Assembly (NCBI GenBank): GCA_016699405.1
Contig: CP064972.1
Location: 3,317,501 to 3,381,500 of the forward strand
Direction: 5' to 3'
Length of the DNA: 64,000 nucleotides
From: Holophagales bacterium
GTDB taxonomy: Bacteria > Acidobacteriota > Thermoanaerobaculia > Multivoradales > JAGPDF01
Part shown: one piece after another, positions 37,753 to 46,147 of the stretch
How the letters are laid out: each line of letters opens with the position of its first letter
Position numbering within the stretch: position 1 is the stretch's first letter
Notes under the pieces: generated by a model
The model's database searches: none
Told to the model about the DNA's origin: nothing
The model's input: the letters and a program-made list of their open reading frames with translations, nothing else
Translations under genes and position numbers: made by a program

Positions 37753-39615
37753 GTGAGCCGGATCCACCTCCTCCCCGACCATCTGGTCAGCCAGATTGCC
37801 GCCGGCGAGGTGGTGGAGCGTCCGGCTTCGGTGGTGAAGGAGCTGCTGGAGAACGCCCTGGACGCGGGTGCCGGTGCGGTGCGCATCGAGCTCGACACCG
37901 GGGGCAAGGCGCGCATCCTTGTCGCGGACGACGGCTCCGGGATGAGCTCGGACGACGCCCTGCTGGCCTTCGACCGGCACGCGACGAGCAAGATCGAGAG
38001 CTTCCACGACCTCGAGCAGGTCGCCACGCTTGGCTTCCGCGGCGAGGCGCTTGCCACCGTCGCCGCGGTGGCGCGCGTCGAGTTGCGGACCGCCGAGGCC
38101 CCGGGGGCCGGAACTCGCGTGCGGATCGAGGGTGGGCGGATCCTCTCGGTCGAGCCGGTGGCGCTGGCGCAAGGCACGACGATCGAGGTTCGCTCGCTCT
38201 TCTTCAACGTCCCGGCACGCCGCAAGTTCCTCAAGTCGACGGGAACCGAGCTGCGACGCTGCCTCGAGGTCGTCGAAGGCTACGCACTGGCCTGGCCCGA
38301 GGTGCGTTTCACGGTGATCCACGAAGGCCGGACGCTGCTCGAAGCCGGGCGGGTCGATCCGGCGACGGCCTTGCGCGAGAGAGTCGCCGAGGTCCTCGGG
38401 CGCGAGCTCGCCGAGCGGCTGGTCGAGATCCCTGGCGCGCCGCTCGCCCCGGACCTCGACTGGTGCCGCGGCTTCGTCGGACAGCCGGGCGCCTCCTCGG
38501 CGCGGCGACTCTTCACCTGGGTGAACCGGCGGCTGGTGCGCGACCGCCTGCTCAACGCCGCCTTCTACCGCGCGGTGCGCGAGGAGTGGCGAAGCGACGA
38601 AGCGCCGGCGCTGATCCTCTTCCTGACCCTGCCGCCGGAGGAGGTGGACGTCAACGTTCATCCGCAGAAGGCTGAGGTGCTCTTTCGCGATCCCGGGTTG
38701 CTCGACCGGGTCATCGAGCGGCTGCGGCCGGCGCTCGGCGCGGCGCGCGGCGAGGTCGACGCACCGCTGCGCACGCCGCACGGAGTCGGGCCGGCGCCGT
38801 TTGTCGGTGAAGGACTCGGCGGATGGAGCCGGCCGCTGGCCGGTGGATCGGTCGTCGCGGAAGGGACCTCCTGGGGGGGCTTCGAGAGACAAGACGGCTG
38901 GGTAGGGAAGACAGGCGTTCCGTCCCTTCCTGGAGTCGGCGAGTCGTTTCCCCTGGGTGAAGGGGCGCGGATCGCGGAAGCGGTGTACGCGCCGCTGGAG
39001 CGGGCGCCGGTACCGTTGTCGGGGCGCGATGGCCAGCCAAGACCATTCCGACTCGTGGGGCAGTACAAAGGCTCGCTGGTGCTTCTGGAAGGGCCGGATG
39101 GCCTGTATGTCGTCGACCAGCACGTGGCGCACGAGAGGATTCTCTTCGAGCGTTTGCGGCGTGATTTCGCGGCGAAGGGCATCCCGTCCACCCAGACGCT
39201 TCTCGAGCCGCTGATTCTGGAGGTCTCGCGCAGCGAGTCCTTGCGGCTGCTCGAGCTGGCCGACGAGCTCGCCTCGGCCGGGGTCGAGCTCCGCGAGATC
39301 GCGGGTGGGCGCCTCGGGGTGGTGGCCGTTCCGACGTCGCTGCGGGCCGAGCAGGCTGCGGCGCTCCTGCACGAGCTGGCGGCGGCGCGTGGCGAAGGGC
39401 AGACCGGTGTGCGCGATCGCCTGCTCGAGGCGTTCGCGGCCAGTCTGGCCTGCAAAGCGGCGGTCAAGATGCACGAGCCGCTCGGGCCGGTCGAGCTCGA
39501 GCGGCTGATCGGCGAGCTCTTCACTTGCGAGCAGCCCTTCGCGTGTCCCCACGGTCGGCCGATCGTCATGGTGCTGTCGGACGCCGATCTCGAGAGGAGG
39601 TTCGGACGGCGATGA
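37753..39615 (+). CDS. mutL: DNA mismatch repair protein MutL (endonuclease type)
   Basis: MutL couples mismatch recognition by MutS to strand incision. The 620-aa product has the N-terminal GHKL ATPase (ENALDAG, DDGSGM, TLGFRGEAL) and a proline-rich linker (about 325-420). The C-terminal dimerisation/nuclease domain has DQHVAHERILFE at residue 455, a one-residue variant of the usual DQHA-x2-E-x4-E metal site. SLACKAAVK and CPHGRP complete the site. It is therefore probably a nicking MutL, as in organisms without MutH. The start is a GTG seven bases after TAGGAT, suggesting a leaderless transcript. It overlaps rnc by ATGA. No mutS is in the window. Confidence 0.96.
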   Translation: MSRIHLLPDHLVSQIAAGEVVERPASVVKELLENALDAGAGAVRIELDTGGKARILVADDGSGMSSDDALLAFDRHATSKIESFHDLEQVATLGFRGEALATVAAVARVELRTAEAPGAGTRVRIEGGRILSVEPVALAQGTTIEVRSLFFNVPARRKFLKSTGTELRRCLEVVEGYALAWPEVRFTVIHEGRTLLEAGRVDPATALRERVAEVLGRELAERLVEIPGAPLAPDLDWCRGFVGQPGASSARRLFTWVNRRLVRDRLLNAAFYRAVREEWRSDEAPALILFLTLPPEEVDVNVHPQKAEVLFRDPGLLDRVIERLRPALGAARGEVDAPLRTPHGVGPAPFVGEGLGGWSRPLAGGSVVAEGTSWGGFERQDGWVGKTGVPSLPGVGESFPLGEGARIAEAVYAPLERAPVPLSGRDGQPRPFRLVGQYKGSLVLLEGPDGLYVVDQHVAHERILFERLRRDFAAKGIPSTQTLLEPLILEVSRSESLRLLELADELASAGVELREIAGGRLGVVAVPTSLRAEQAAALLHELAAARGEGQTGVRDRLLEAFAASLACKAAVKMHEPLGPVELERLIGELFTCEQPFACPHGRPIVMVLSDADLERRFGRR

Positions 39616-40367
39616 GCGAGAAACTCGGTCCCGGAGGATCGCTGCCGGAGCGGCTGTTTGGCTGGCTCGGGGTGGACGCGCACTCGCACGAGCTGGAAGA
39701 GCTCGAGACGCTCCTCGGTTGGCCGTTCCGCGATCGGCGACTGCTCGAGACGGCGCTGACGCACCGTTCCTACGCCAATGAGCGCGAGAGCGGCGAGCAC
39801 TACGAGCGGCTGGAGTTCCTGGGTGATTCGGTGCTCGGCTTGGTGGCGGCCGAGTGGCTCTTCCTGCGCTATCCCGAGCGCCCGGAAGGAGAGCTCTCGA
39901 AGGAGAAGGCCTACTTCATCAGCGAGCTGGCGTTGGCGCGGCATGCCGACGGGATGCGACTCGGACGTTGGCTGCGGCTGGGGGTCGGCGAAGAACGGTC
40001 GGGCGGTCGCGGCAAGGAGTCGATCCTCGCCGATGTCGTCGAGGCGCTGCTCGGAGCGATCTACCTCGACGGCGGTCTCGGTCCGGCGCGACTGCTTGCG
40101 TGGCGCCTGCTCGAAGCCTCCGCGGCCTGGACGCGACCGGCCGTCGAACGCGACCCGAAGACCGCTCTCCAGGAAGTCAGCCAGGCGCGGGGGTGGGCGC
40201 TGCCGGCCTACGAGATCGTCGAGGAGCAGGGCCCTGACCACGAGAAGACCTTCACCATTGCTTGTGTGGTGGACGGACGCGTGTTGGGTCGCGGCGTCGG
40301 GCGCACGAAGAAGGCGGCCGAGCAGGCCGCTGCTGCTGCCGCCCTCGAGGTCCTGGCGACTCCGTGA
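39612..40367 (+). CDS. rnc: Ribonuclease III
   Basis: RNase III cleaves double-stranded RNA in rRNA maturation and mRNA decay. The 251-aa product has the catalytic domain with signature ERLEFLGDSVL (residues 65-75) and the second acidic site in DVVEALLGAIYLDGG. A C-terminal double-stranded RNA-binding domain (about 176-250, DPKTALQEVSQARGW to KKAAEQAAAAAAL) completes it. The N terminus carries about 25 extra residues compared with short homologues. The ATG at 39612 shares ATGA with the mutL stop, so the frame upstream of it belongs to mutL. Coupling of mutL to rnc is unusual and may just reflect compaction. Confidence 0.96.
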   Translation: MSEKLGPGGSLPERLFGWLGVDAHSHELEELETLLGWPFRDRRLLETALTHRSYANERESGEHYERLEFLGDSVLGLVAAEWLFLRYPERPEGELSKEKAYFISELALARHADGMRLGRWLRLGVGEERSGGRGKESILADVVEALLGAIYLDGGLGPARLLAWRLLEASAAWTRPAVERDPKTALQEVSQARGWALPAYEIVEEQGPDHEKTFTIACVVDGRVLGRGVGRTKKAAEQAAAAAALEVLATP

Positions 40368-40446
40368 ACGGCCGGGGTCGTCGCGGTGCTCGGCTCGGCG
40401 CTGCCGCCCGCGGTCTTCCGGGGGGGGCGCGCCGCGTTGCGGCGCC

Positions 40447-40476
40447 TTGACCCTCGCGAAAGGCCGCCTCTATGAT
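40447..40476 (+). promoter_or_regulatory. Strong sigma-70-type promoter for asnS (leaderless)
   Basis: TTGACC (40447-40452), an 18-base spacer and TATGAT (40471-40476) match the vegetative consensus at 5 of 6 positions in each box. The asnS ATG at 40486 is nine bases after the -10 hexamer, so the transcript would begin within a few bases of the start codon. No ribosome site is visible between them. Confidence 0.65.
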
Positions 40477-40485
40477 CCGACGGCC

Positions 40486-41793
40486 ATGACCACTTCGCCG
40501 TTTCCCGTCGTCGCCGTGTCGCGCTTCAACCAGCATGTTGGTGAGACCGTCACGGTGCGTGGCTGGCTCACCCAGAAGCGATCGAGCGGCAAGATCGCTT
40601 TCCTGCAGATTCGCGACGGCAGCGCGATCGTGCAGGCGGTGGCCAGCCGCAAGGAGATTCCGGAAGCGGCCTGGGCCGACGCCGAGCGGGTGACGCAGGA
40701 GTCGACGGTCACGGCGGTCGGCGTCGTGCGCGCCGACGCGCGCGCCCCCGGGGGGCACGAGCTGCTGCTCAGCGACTTCCGCGTCGACAGTCTGACCGAG
40801 GATTTCCCGATCACCCCGAAGGAGCACGGGGTCGCGTTCTTGATGGAGAACCGCCACCTCTGGCTGCGGTCGAGCCGCCAGCGTGCGGCGCTGCGGATCC
40901 GCAGCGAGGTGGAGCAGGGGATCCACGATTTCTTCCATTGCCGCGATTTCGTCAAGATCGACTCGCCGATCCTGACGCCGGCCGCCTGCGAGGGGACCTC
41001 GAACCTCTTCGAGACCGACTACTTCGGCGAGAAGGCCTATCTCTCGCAGTCCGGTCAGCTCTACCTCGAGCCGGCGGCGGCGGCGTTCGGCAAGGTCTAT
41101 TGCTTCGGCCCGACCTTCCGGGCGGAGAAGTCGAAGACCCGGCGCCACCTGATGGAGTTCTGGATGGTCGAGCCCGAGGTGGCGTTCCTCGAGTTCGAGG
41201 GGCTCTGCGGGCTCGCCGAGTCGTTCGTCAGCGAGCTCGTGGCGCGGGTGCTCGATCGTTGCGCCGAGGACCTCAAGGTGCTCGAGCGCGACACCTCGGC
41301 GCTCGAACGGGTCCGCGGGCCGTTCCCCCGGATCACCTACACCGAGGCGATCACCCGGCTCAACGCGAAGGGGAACCCGATCGTCTGGGGTGACGACTTC
41401 GGCGCCGACGAAGAGACGCTGGTGGCCGAGGATTTCGATCGACCGGTGATGGTGACCCGCTTCCCGGCGGCGTTCAAGGCGTTCTACATGCAGCCGGATC
41501 CGCAGGACGAGCGGGTGGTGCTCGGCCTCGACATTCTGGCGCCGGAAGGCTACGGCGAGATCATCGGCGGCAGCCAGCGCATCCACGACCACGACCTGCT
41601 GCTCGGCCGGATCCAGGCGCACAACCTCCCGATCGAGGCGTTCCAGTGGTACCTCGACGTGCGCAAGTACGGAAGCTTCCCGCACTCCGGCTTCGGGATG
41701 GGGCTCGAGCGGTTCGTCGCCTGGATGGGGAAGCTCGAGCACGTGCGCGAGACCATCCCGTATCCGCGTCTGCTCTACAAGATCTACCCCTGA
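40486..41793 (+). CDS. asnS: Asparaginyl-tRNA synthetase
   Basis: This class II synthetase charges tRNA-Asn directly, so the organism need not rely solely on the transamidation route. The 435-aa product has the N-terminal OB-fold anticodon-binding domain (VTVRGWLTQKRSSGKIAFLQIRDG, quoted in part: GWLTQKRSSGKIAFLQIRDG). The catalytic core includes motif 2 (GPTFRAEKSKTRRHL, MEFWMVEPE) and motif 3 (GFGMGLERFVAWM). The motif FRAEKSKTRRH and the C-terminal PYPRLLYKIYP separate it from aspartyl enzymes. The ATG at 40486 follows a strong promoter by nine bases. Confidence 0.97.
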   Translation: MTTSPFPVVAVSRFNQHVGETVTVRGWLTQKRSSGKIAFLQIRDGSAIVQAVASRKEIPEAAWADAERVTQESTVTAVGVVRADARAPGGHELLLSDFRVDSLTEDFPITPKEHGVAFLMENRHLWLRSSRQRAALRIRSEVEQGIHDFFHCRDFVKIDSPILTPAACEGTSNLFETDYFGEKAYLSQSGQLYLEPAAAAFGKVYCFGPTFRAEKSKTRRHLMEFWMVEPEVAFLEFEGLCGLAESFVSELVARVLDRCAEDLKVLERDTSALERVRGPFPRITYTEAITRLNAKGNPIVWGDDFGADEETLVAEDFDRPVMVTRFPAAFKAFYMQPDPQDERVVLGLDILAPEGYGEIIGGSQRIHDHDLLLGRIQAHNLPIEAFQWYLDVRKYGSFPHSGFGMGLERFVAWMGKLEHVRETIPYPRLLYKIYP

Positions 41794-41884
41794 GGCCGTC
41801 GAGCGACGCGAAGCGCTGCGACGCCTCGGTCGATGGAGGAAAATGGGCGCGCCCTCCCGGGGGCAGACGAACGGCTCGCGGCCA

Positions 41885-41914
41885 TTGGACGCGAATGCCG
41901 CGATGCGGTATCAT
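41885..41914 (+). promoter_or_regulatory. Candidate promoter with palindromic repeats in the asnS-qor gap
   Basis: TTGGAC (41885-41890), an 18-base spacer and TATCAT (41909-41914) form a good sigma-70-type promoter. It is overlapped by two near-copies of a short element, TGCCGCGATGCGGTA (41897-41911) and TGCCGCATTGCGGTA (41917-41931). The halves also make ATGCGG-N10-CCGCAT, an inverted repeat across the -10 box. That layout is what an operator for a dimeric repressor would look like. The candidate transcript runs to the terminator at 42208-42241. Confidence 0.45.
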
Positions 41915-41942
41915 CTTGCCGCATTGCGGTAATCCGATCCCG

Positions 41943-42185
41943 ATGCCGCGGACCGCGACGCTGCCAAGCCATCCGATGAGAGCCCACGTCCAGCCGACCG
42001 TCGAGCCGCCTCCGGGGCGGTGCGCCGTCGCGGCCGGAGATGTGCCGTCAAGGATGTCAAAAGCAGATCGTCTCGGAATGCGGATCGGTTCGAGCACAGC
42101 GTTCCGGATCGTCGACACCTCGCGTCCCCGGGCGACCTCCCCCGCGTCCCGGGGCCGGGAGCGACGTTCCTTCGCGATTCGCTGA
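41943..42185 (+). CDS. Possible small protein or untranslated RNA region
   Basis: An 80-codon frame starts at an ATG 28 bases after the candidate promoter and stops 22 bases before a strong terminator. The predicted product is arginine-, serine- and proline-rich (RAHVQPTVEPPPGRC, SKADRLGMRIGSST, REERRSF-like end RGRERRSFAIR). It has no recognised domain, signal peptide or membrane segment, and no clear ribosome site. The placement between promoter and terminator argues that the region is transcribed. Whether it is translated or is a non-coding RNA of about 320 bases is open. Confidence 0.25.
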   Translation: MPRTATLPSHPMRAHVQPTVEPPPGRCAVAAGDVPSRMSKADRLGMRIGSSTAFRIVDTSRPRATSPASRGRERRSFAIR

Positions 42186-42207
42186 CCGGCGATCGCCACG
42201 CTGTGCG

Positions 42208-42241
42208 GGGCGAGGGCGGCTCTCCGCCCTCGCCCTTTTTT
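42208..42241 (+). terminator. Strong rho-independent terminator
   Basis: A perfect 12-bp GC stem (42208-42219 with 42224-42235) closes a CTCT loop and is followed by six T residues. It is the best canonical terminator in the window. It lies 415 bases after asnS, so it probably serves the unassigned transcription unit starting near 41920 (or read-through from asnS). Confidence 0.85.
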
Positions 42242-42273
42242 CGTCCGCCTCGTTCCTTTTTGTCGGCCGTCCG

Positions 42274-42303
42274 CTGGCAGCTTCCTGCCGAGAGGGTCAG
42301 AAT
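42274..42303 (+). promoter_or_regulatory. Candidate promoter of the quinone oxidoreductase gene
   Basis: CTGGCA (42274-42279), an 18-base spacer and CAGAAT (42298-42303) lie between the terminator and the ATG at 42310. The start codon is six bases after the -10-like hexamer, the same close spacing as at asnS and the YdeP-type gene. Confidence 0.4.
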
Positions 42304-42309
42304 CACGCG

Positions 42310-43293
42310 ATGCGAGCCGTCTTGCCTCCCGGTCGAGGAAGCGCGGCCGGGAAACCGGCGCTCGGAGAGTGGCCGGACCCGGTCCCTGGCGTCGACGAGG
42401 TCCTGGTGCGGGTCGCCGCGGCCGGGCTCAATCGCGCCGATCTCCTGCAGATGCGTGGGCTCTACCCCCCGCCTCCGGGAGAGAGCGAGATCCCAGGGCT
42501 CGAGTGCGCGGGAGAGGTCGTCGCAGCCGGTTCGGCGGTCGGCAGCCGCTGGCAGGCCGGAGATCGCGTTCTCGCGCTGCTTGCCGGGGGAGGGCAGGCG
42601 GAGCTCGTGGCGATCCCCCACGGGCAGCTGATGCGGCTTCCGCGCGGCCTCTCGCTGATCGAGGCGGCGGCGCTTCCCGAGGCGGCGATCACCGCGTGGA
42701 CCAACCTGGTCAGTGAGGGGCACCTCGAAGCCGGAGAGACCGTCCTGATCGTCGGCGCGGCCTCGGGTGTCGGCACGTTCGCGGTCCAGCTCGCCCGGGA
42801 GGTCGGGGCCAGGGTCCTCGTCGCCGGTCGTTCGCTCGAGCGGCTTGCAGCCCTGCGCGAGCTCGGGGCCGACGAGCTACTCGAGTTGAGGCCCGACCTC
42901 GGAGAGCAGCTGCGGCGGGTGACGGGCGGGAGAGGCGTTCATCTCGTCTTGGACCTCGTCGGCGGCGGACACGTCGCGTCGGCGCTCGCCGGGATCGCGC
43001 CCGGCGGCCGATGGGTGTTGGTCGGGTTGATGGCCGGACGATCGGCGACGCTCGACCTCGGACTCCTTCTGCAGCAGCGAGTGAAGCTCATCGGTTCCGT
43101 CCTGCGGCCGCGGAGCCGGGCGGAGAAGGCCGAGCTCGTCGAGACCTTCGTGCGATTCGCCTCCGGGCGCCTCGACGACGGTCGCCTGCGAGCGGTGGTC
43201 GACTCGGTCTACCCCTGGGCGAACGTGGCGGAAGCTTACGGACGTCTCGAACGGGGACCGGTCCTGGGAAAGGTCGTCCTCGACCTGGCCTGA
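42310..43293 (+). CDS. NADPH:quinone oxidoreductase-like (zinc-free MDR) protein
   Basis: The 327-aa product is a medium-chain dehydrogenase/reductase of the quinone oxidoreductase (PIG3-like) group. It has the N-terminal GroES-like domain (AAGLNRADLLQMRGLYPPPPG, quoted in part: AGLNRADLLQMRGLYPPPPG) and a Rossmann domain with VGAASGVGTFAVQLA near residues 143-160. The zinc-binding cysteines of alcohol dehydrogenases are absent. Such enzymes reduce quinones or enones with NADPH; the physiological substrate is usually unknown. It starts six bases after a -10-like hexamer and is followed 61 bases later by the MinD-like gene with its own promoter, so it is probably monocistronic. Confidence 0.9.
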   Translation: MRAVLPPGRGSAAGKPALGEWPDPVPGVDEVLVRVAAAGLNRADLLQMRGLYPPPPGESEIPGLECAGEVVAAGSAVGSRWQAGDRVLALLAGGGQAELVAIPHGQLMRLPRGLSLIEAAALPEAAITAWTNLVSEGHLEAGETVLIVGAASGVGTFAVQLAREVGARVLVAGRSLERLAALRELGADELLELRPDLGEQLRRVTGGRGVHLVLDLVGGGHVASALAGIAPGGRWVLVGLMAGRSATLDLGLLLQQRVKLIGSVLRPRSRAEKAELVETFVRFASGRLDDGRLRAVVDSVYPWANVAEAYGRLERGPVLGKVVLDLA

Positions 43294-43317
43294 GTCGGTT
43301 CGGCGCTCCTCGCCGCG

Positions 43318-43346
43318 TTGCCGCGCGGCGTCGCGGGGAGTAAGCT
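43318..43346 (+). promoter_or_regulatory. Candidate promoter of the MinD-like gene (decides the start)
   Basis: TTGCCG (43318-43323), a 17-base spacer and TAAGCT (43341-43346) form a -35/-10 pair. The GTG at 43355 lies eight bases after the -10 hexamer. A TTG at 43346 overlaps the -10 box and would be upstream of the expected transcription start, so GTG 43355 is the better start codon. Confidence 0.5.
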
Positions 43347-43354
43347 TGTTCGCT

Positions 43355-44632
43355 GTGCCTAAGCGGATCATCCCGGTCGCCTCGGGCAAGGGCGGCGTCG
43401 GCAAGACGACCTTCGCGATCAATTTCGCCCTGGCTCTCTCGCGCCGTGCGCCGACCGTGCTGGTGGATCTCGACACCGGCACCTCGTCGGTGCGCACCAC
43501 GCTGAGCACGCCGGTCCGCCGCGACCTGTATCACTTCCACCGCAAGGGGACGCCGCTCTCCGACTGCATCACGCCGCTCGACGGCGGACTCGACGGCGAC
43601 GGCGAGTTCCGCAACTTCGGTTTCGTTGCCGGCCCGCTGCATTTCATCGCCGACCTGGCCCAGCCCGACGCCACCTTCCGCCGGCGTGTCGCCGCCGAGA
43701 TCAACACCCTGCCGGCTGATTACGTGGTGGTCGACCTGCGGGCCGGGCTCGACGAGAACGTGCTCGATTTCCTGCCCTACACGAACTCGGGGGTGCTGGT
43801 CTTCACGCCGCACCACCCGACGGCGACGCTCGCCGCCTCCGACATCGTCAAGGCGATCCTCTTCCGGACGCTGCGACTGATCTTCGCCCCCGGGTCGGCG
43901 GTCTTCTCGCTTCCGGGGATGGCGGATTCTCACGACCTCATCAAGGAGCTCCTCGAGGTCACGGAAGACGTCTACGACGAATCGATCCCCAATCTCGACG
44001 CGCTGATCAAGGACATGCGCGACGTCTTCGGCCCGCAGCCGCTGCTCGACGTGATCACCGACGTGCTCGAGGACTTCCGCGTGCACTACGTGCTGAACAT
44101 GTTCAACGGCGTCCAGGAGGGCTACGAGCGAACGCTCAAGCCGTTCGTCGAGAACGTCGCCCGCAACGTCTCGGCCCGTCCGACGCTGACGCAACTCGGC
44201 TGGGTCGTCGAGGACGAGCGGATCCATCAGGCCAACTGCAGCGGCCGGCCGATCCTGCTCGACCGTCGCCAGATCAGGAAGCGACCGGCAGCCGAGGCCG
44301 ACCCGGTGATGGCCGAGCTCGAGGCGCTGGCCTCGTCGATGCTGGGGATCTCGCGCCGCCCGCGACGGGCGCCGGCTCTCCCGGCCTCGGTGCCGACACC
44401 GGTGGCCCCCGAGCGGCTGGACCCGACCGAGCTGCTCGACGCGCAGCTCGCCTCGCTCAAGGCGATGTACTCGGACCGTTCGAACGACACGGTACGCGAG
44501 AACTTCTCCTATCTCGTCTTCCGAGCGCTCAACCTGATCGCGCCGCCGCGTGCGCCCAGCGAGTTCGGTCAGACCGCGGTGGCCCAGCCGGAGCAGATCC
44601 AGCGCTGGTTCATGCGCCGTCAGGCCGTTTGA
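43355..44632 (+). CDS. MinD/ParA-like ATPase with C-terminal extension
   Basis: The 425-aa product opens with a deviant Walker A motif (GKGGVGKTT, residues 11-19) of the MinD/ParA/Mrp class. Switch-like VDLDTGTSS follows, then VVVDLRAGLDENVLDFLPYTN (quoted part: VDLRAGLDENVLDFLPYT). The ATPase core ends near residue 300. A charged, proline-containing tail of about 110 residues follows, with FSYLVFRALNLIAPP near the end. Unlike flagellar FlhG or cell-division MinD, no flhF, minC or minE lies nearby, so the cargo is unknown. The neighbours (quinone oxidoreductase, rimO) do not suggest a function. Start choice is explained under the promoter entry. Confidence 0.85.
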   Translation: MPKRIIPVASGKGGVGKTTFAINFALALSRRAPTVLVDLDTGTSSVRTTLSTPVRRDLYHFHRKGTPLSDCITPLDGGLDGDGEFRNFGFVAGPLHFIADLAQPDATFRRRVAAEINTLPADYVVVDLRAGLDENVLDFLPYTNSGVLVFTPHHPTATLAASDIVKAILFRTLRLIFAPGSAVFSLPGMADSHDLIKELLEVTEDVYDESIPNLDALIKDMRDVFGPQPLLDVITDVLEDFRVHYVLNMFNGVQEGYERTLKPFVENVARNVSARPTLTQLGWVVEDERIHQANCSGRPILLDRRQIRKRPAAEADPVMAELEALASSMLGISRRPRRAPALPASVPTPVAPERLDPTELLDAQLASLKAMYSDRSNDTVRENFSYLVFRALNLIAPPRAPSEFGQTAVAQPEQIQRWFMRRQAV

Positions 44633-44728
44633 GGACGTCGTGACGCGTTGGCCGGAAGGCGCGCCTGCGGGCCCCGATCGCGTCCTGGCGATGCTGCCGA
44701 ACCTCTTGTTCTGATAGGCTTTACAGGT

Positions 44729-46147
44729 ATGTCGAACCTTCCCAAGCCGCGCGTCGGCTTGATCAGCCTGGGTTGCGCCAAGAACCTCGTCGACAGCGAG
44801 ATCATGCTCGGCGAGCTGCGCCGCCAGGGTCACGAGATCGTCGCGGACCTCGCCGACGCCGAGACGGTGATCGTCAATACTTGCGCCTTCGTCGAGGACG
44901 CCAAGCGGGAGTCCATCGACACGATCCTCGAGGTCGCAGGCCGCAAGGGGCAGGGGGTGGGACGCCTGCTCGTCGCCGGATGCATGGTCAACCGTTACGG
45001 GCAGGACCTCGCGCGGGAGATCCCCGAGATCGACGGCTTCGTCGGCCTCGACCAGCTCCGCGAGGTGGGCTCGGTCGTCCAGCTCGGCGGCGGGCCGCCA
45101 CCGCCGTCACCGTCGCATCTGGTCTTCGACCACACGGCTCCTCGCGTTCTGACGACTCGTGGTCATGCCTACCTCAAGGTGGCCGAAGGCTGCGACAACC
45201 CGTGCACGTTCTGTGCGATTCCGCTCTGGCGTGGACGCTTCCGCTCGCGCACGGTCGAGAGCCTGGTCGCCGAAGCGCGTCAGCTCGAAGAGCAGGGGAT
45301 CGCCGAGCTCTGCCTCATCGCGCAGGACACGACGCGCTACGGTGAAGATCTGGGGATGGGACGGCACGGCCTGCTGCGCCTCGTCGAGGCCCTGCTCGCC
45401 GGGACGTCGATCCCCTGGATCCGCTTCCTCTATGCCTACCCGACGACGCTGGACGAGGACTTGCTGCGGCTGATGGGGCAGGAGGAGCGCTTCTGCTCCT
45501 ACGTCGACATGCCGTTGCAACACAGTCATCCCGAGATGCTCTCGGCGATGCGCCGGGGCGGCAGCGCGGAGCGCTATCAGCGGCTGCTCGATCGCGCTCG
45601 CGAGCTGGTGCCGGACGTCTTCCTGCGCTCGACGTTCATCGTCGGGTTCCCGGGCGAACGCGAAGAGCATTTCTCGCACCTGCTCGACTTCGTGCGGCGA
45701 GCTCAGCTCGACCACGTGGGAGCGTTCGCCTACAGTCCGGAAGAGGGGACTCCCTCTGCCGAGCTCGCGGCGCGGGTGCCGCGGCATGTCGCGCGGCGCC
45801 GGCACCGGCAGCTTCTCGAAGCGCAGCGGCCGATCTCCCTTGGCCGGCGGCAGGCGCTCGTCGGGCAGCGGCTGCGCGTCCTGCTGGAGGGCGTTTGCGA
45901 GGAGAGCGAGCACCTGCTCCAGGCGCGTCACCATGGCATGGCTCCCGAGATCGACGGACGGATCTTGATCAACGACGGTTTCGACGGCCTCGACGGCACG
46001 GGAGCCGGGAGGTTCGTCGAGGTCGAGGTCACCGACGCCTACCCGTCCGATCTGGTGGCGCGGGTCGTCTCGATGGCGCCGGCCGAGGGGCGTCGCAGCG
46101 TGAGCGAGGCGGCGACGCCGATCGTGGAGACCCTGCCATGCAGGTAG
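44729..46147 (+). CDS. rimO: Ribosomal protein S12 methylthiotransferase RimO
   Basis: RimO is a radical-SAM enzyme with two [4Fe-4S] clusters that adds a methylthio group to an aspartate of ribosomal protein S12. The 472-aa product has the N-terminal UPF0004 domain (LISLGCAKNLVDSE, NTCAFVEDAKRES). The radical-SAM cysteines are C155, C159 and C162 (GCDNPCTFC), and the C-terminal TRAM domain has VEVTDAYPSDLVARV. The SLGCAKNLVDSE motif separates RimO from MiaB. TAGGCT ends eight bases before the ATG at 44729. The gene overlaps ribF by 10 bases. Confidence 0.96.
   Translation: MSNLPKPRVGLISLGCAKNLVDSEIMLGELRRQGHEIVADLADAETVIVNTCAFVEDAKRESIDTILEVAGRKGQGVGRLLVAGCMVNRYGQDLAREIPEIDGFVGLDQLREVGSVVQLGGGPPPPSPSHLVFDHTAPRVLTTRGHAYLKVAEGCDNPCTFCAIPLWRGRFRSRTVESLVAEARQLEEQGIAELCLIAQDTTRYGEDLGMGRHGLLRLVEALLAGTSIPWIRFLYAYPTTLDEDLLRLMGQEERFCSYVDMPLQHSHPEMLSAMRRGGSAERYQRLLDRARELVPDVFLRSTFIVGFPGEREEHFSHLLDFVRRAQLDHVGAFAYSPEEGTPSAELAARVPRHVARRRHRQLLEAQRPISLGRRQALVGQRLRVLLEGVCEESEHLLQARHHGMAPEIDGRILINDGFDGLDGTGAGRFVEVEVTDAYPSDLVARVVSMAPAEGRRSVSEAATPIVETLPCR

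Noticed and set aside
41916..42185. TTG at 41916 as start of a longer small protein
   Set aside because: It lies one base after the -10 hexamer, before the expected transcription start, and has no ribosome site.
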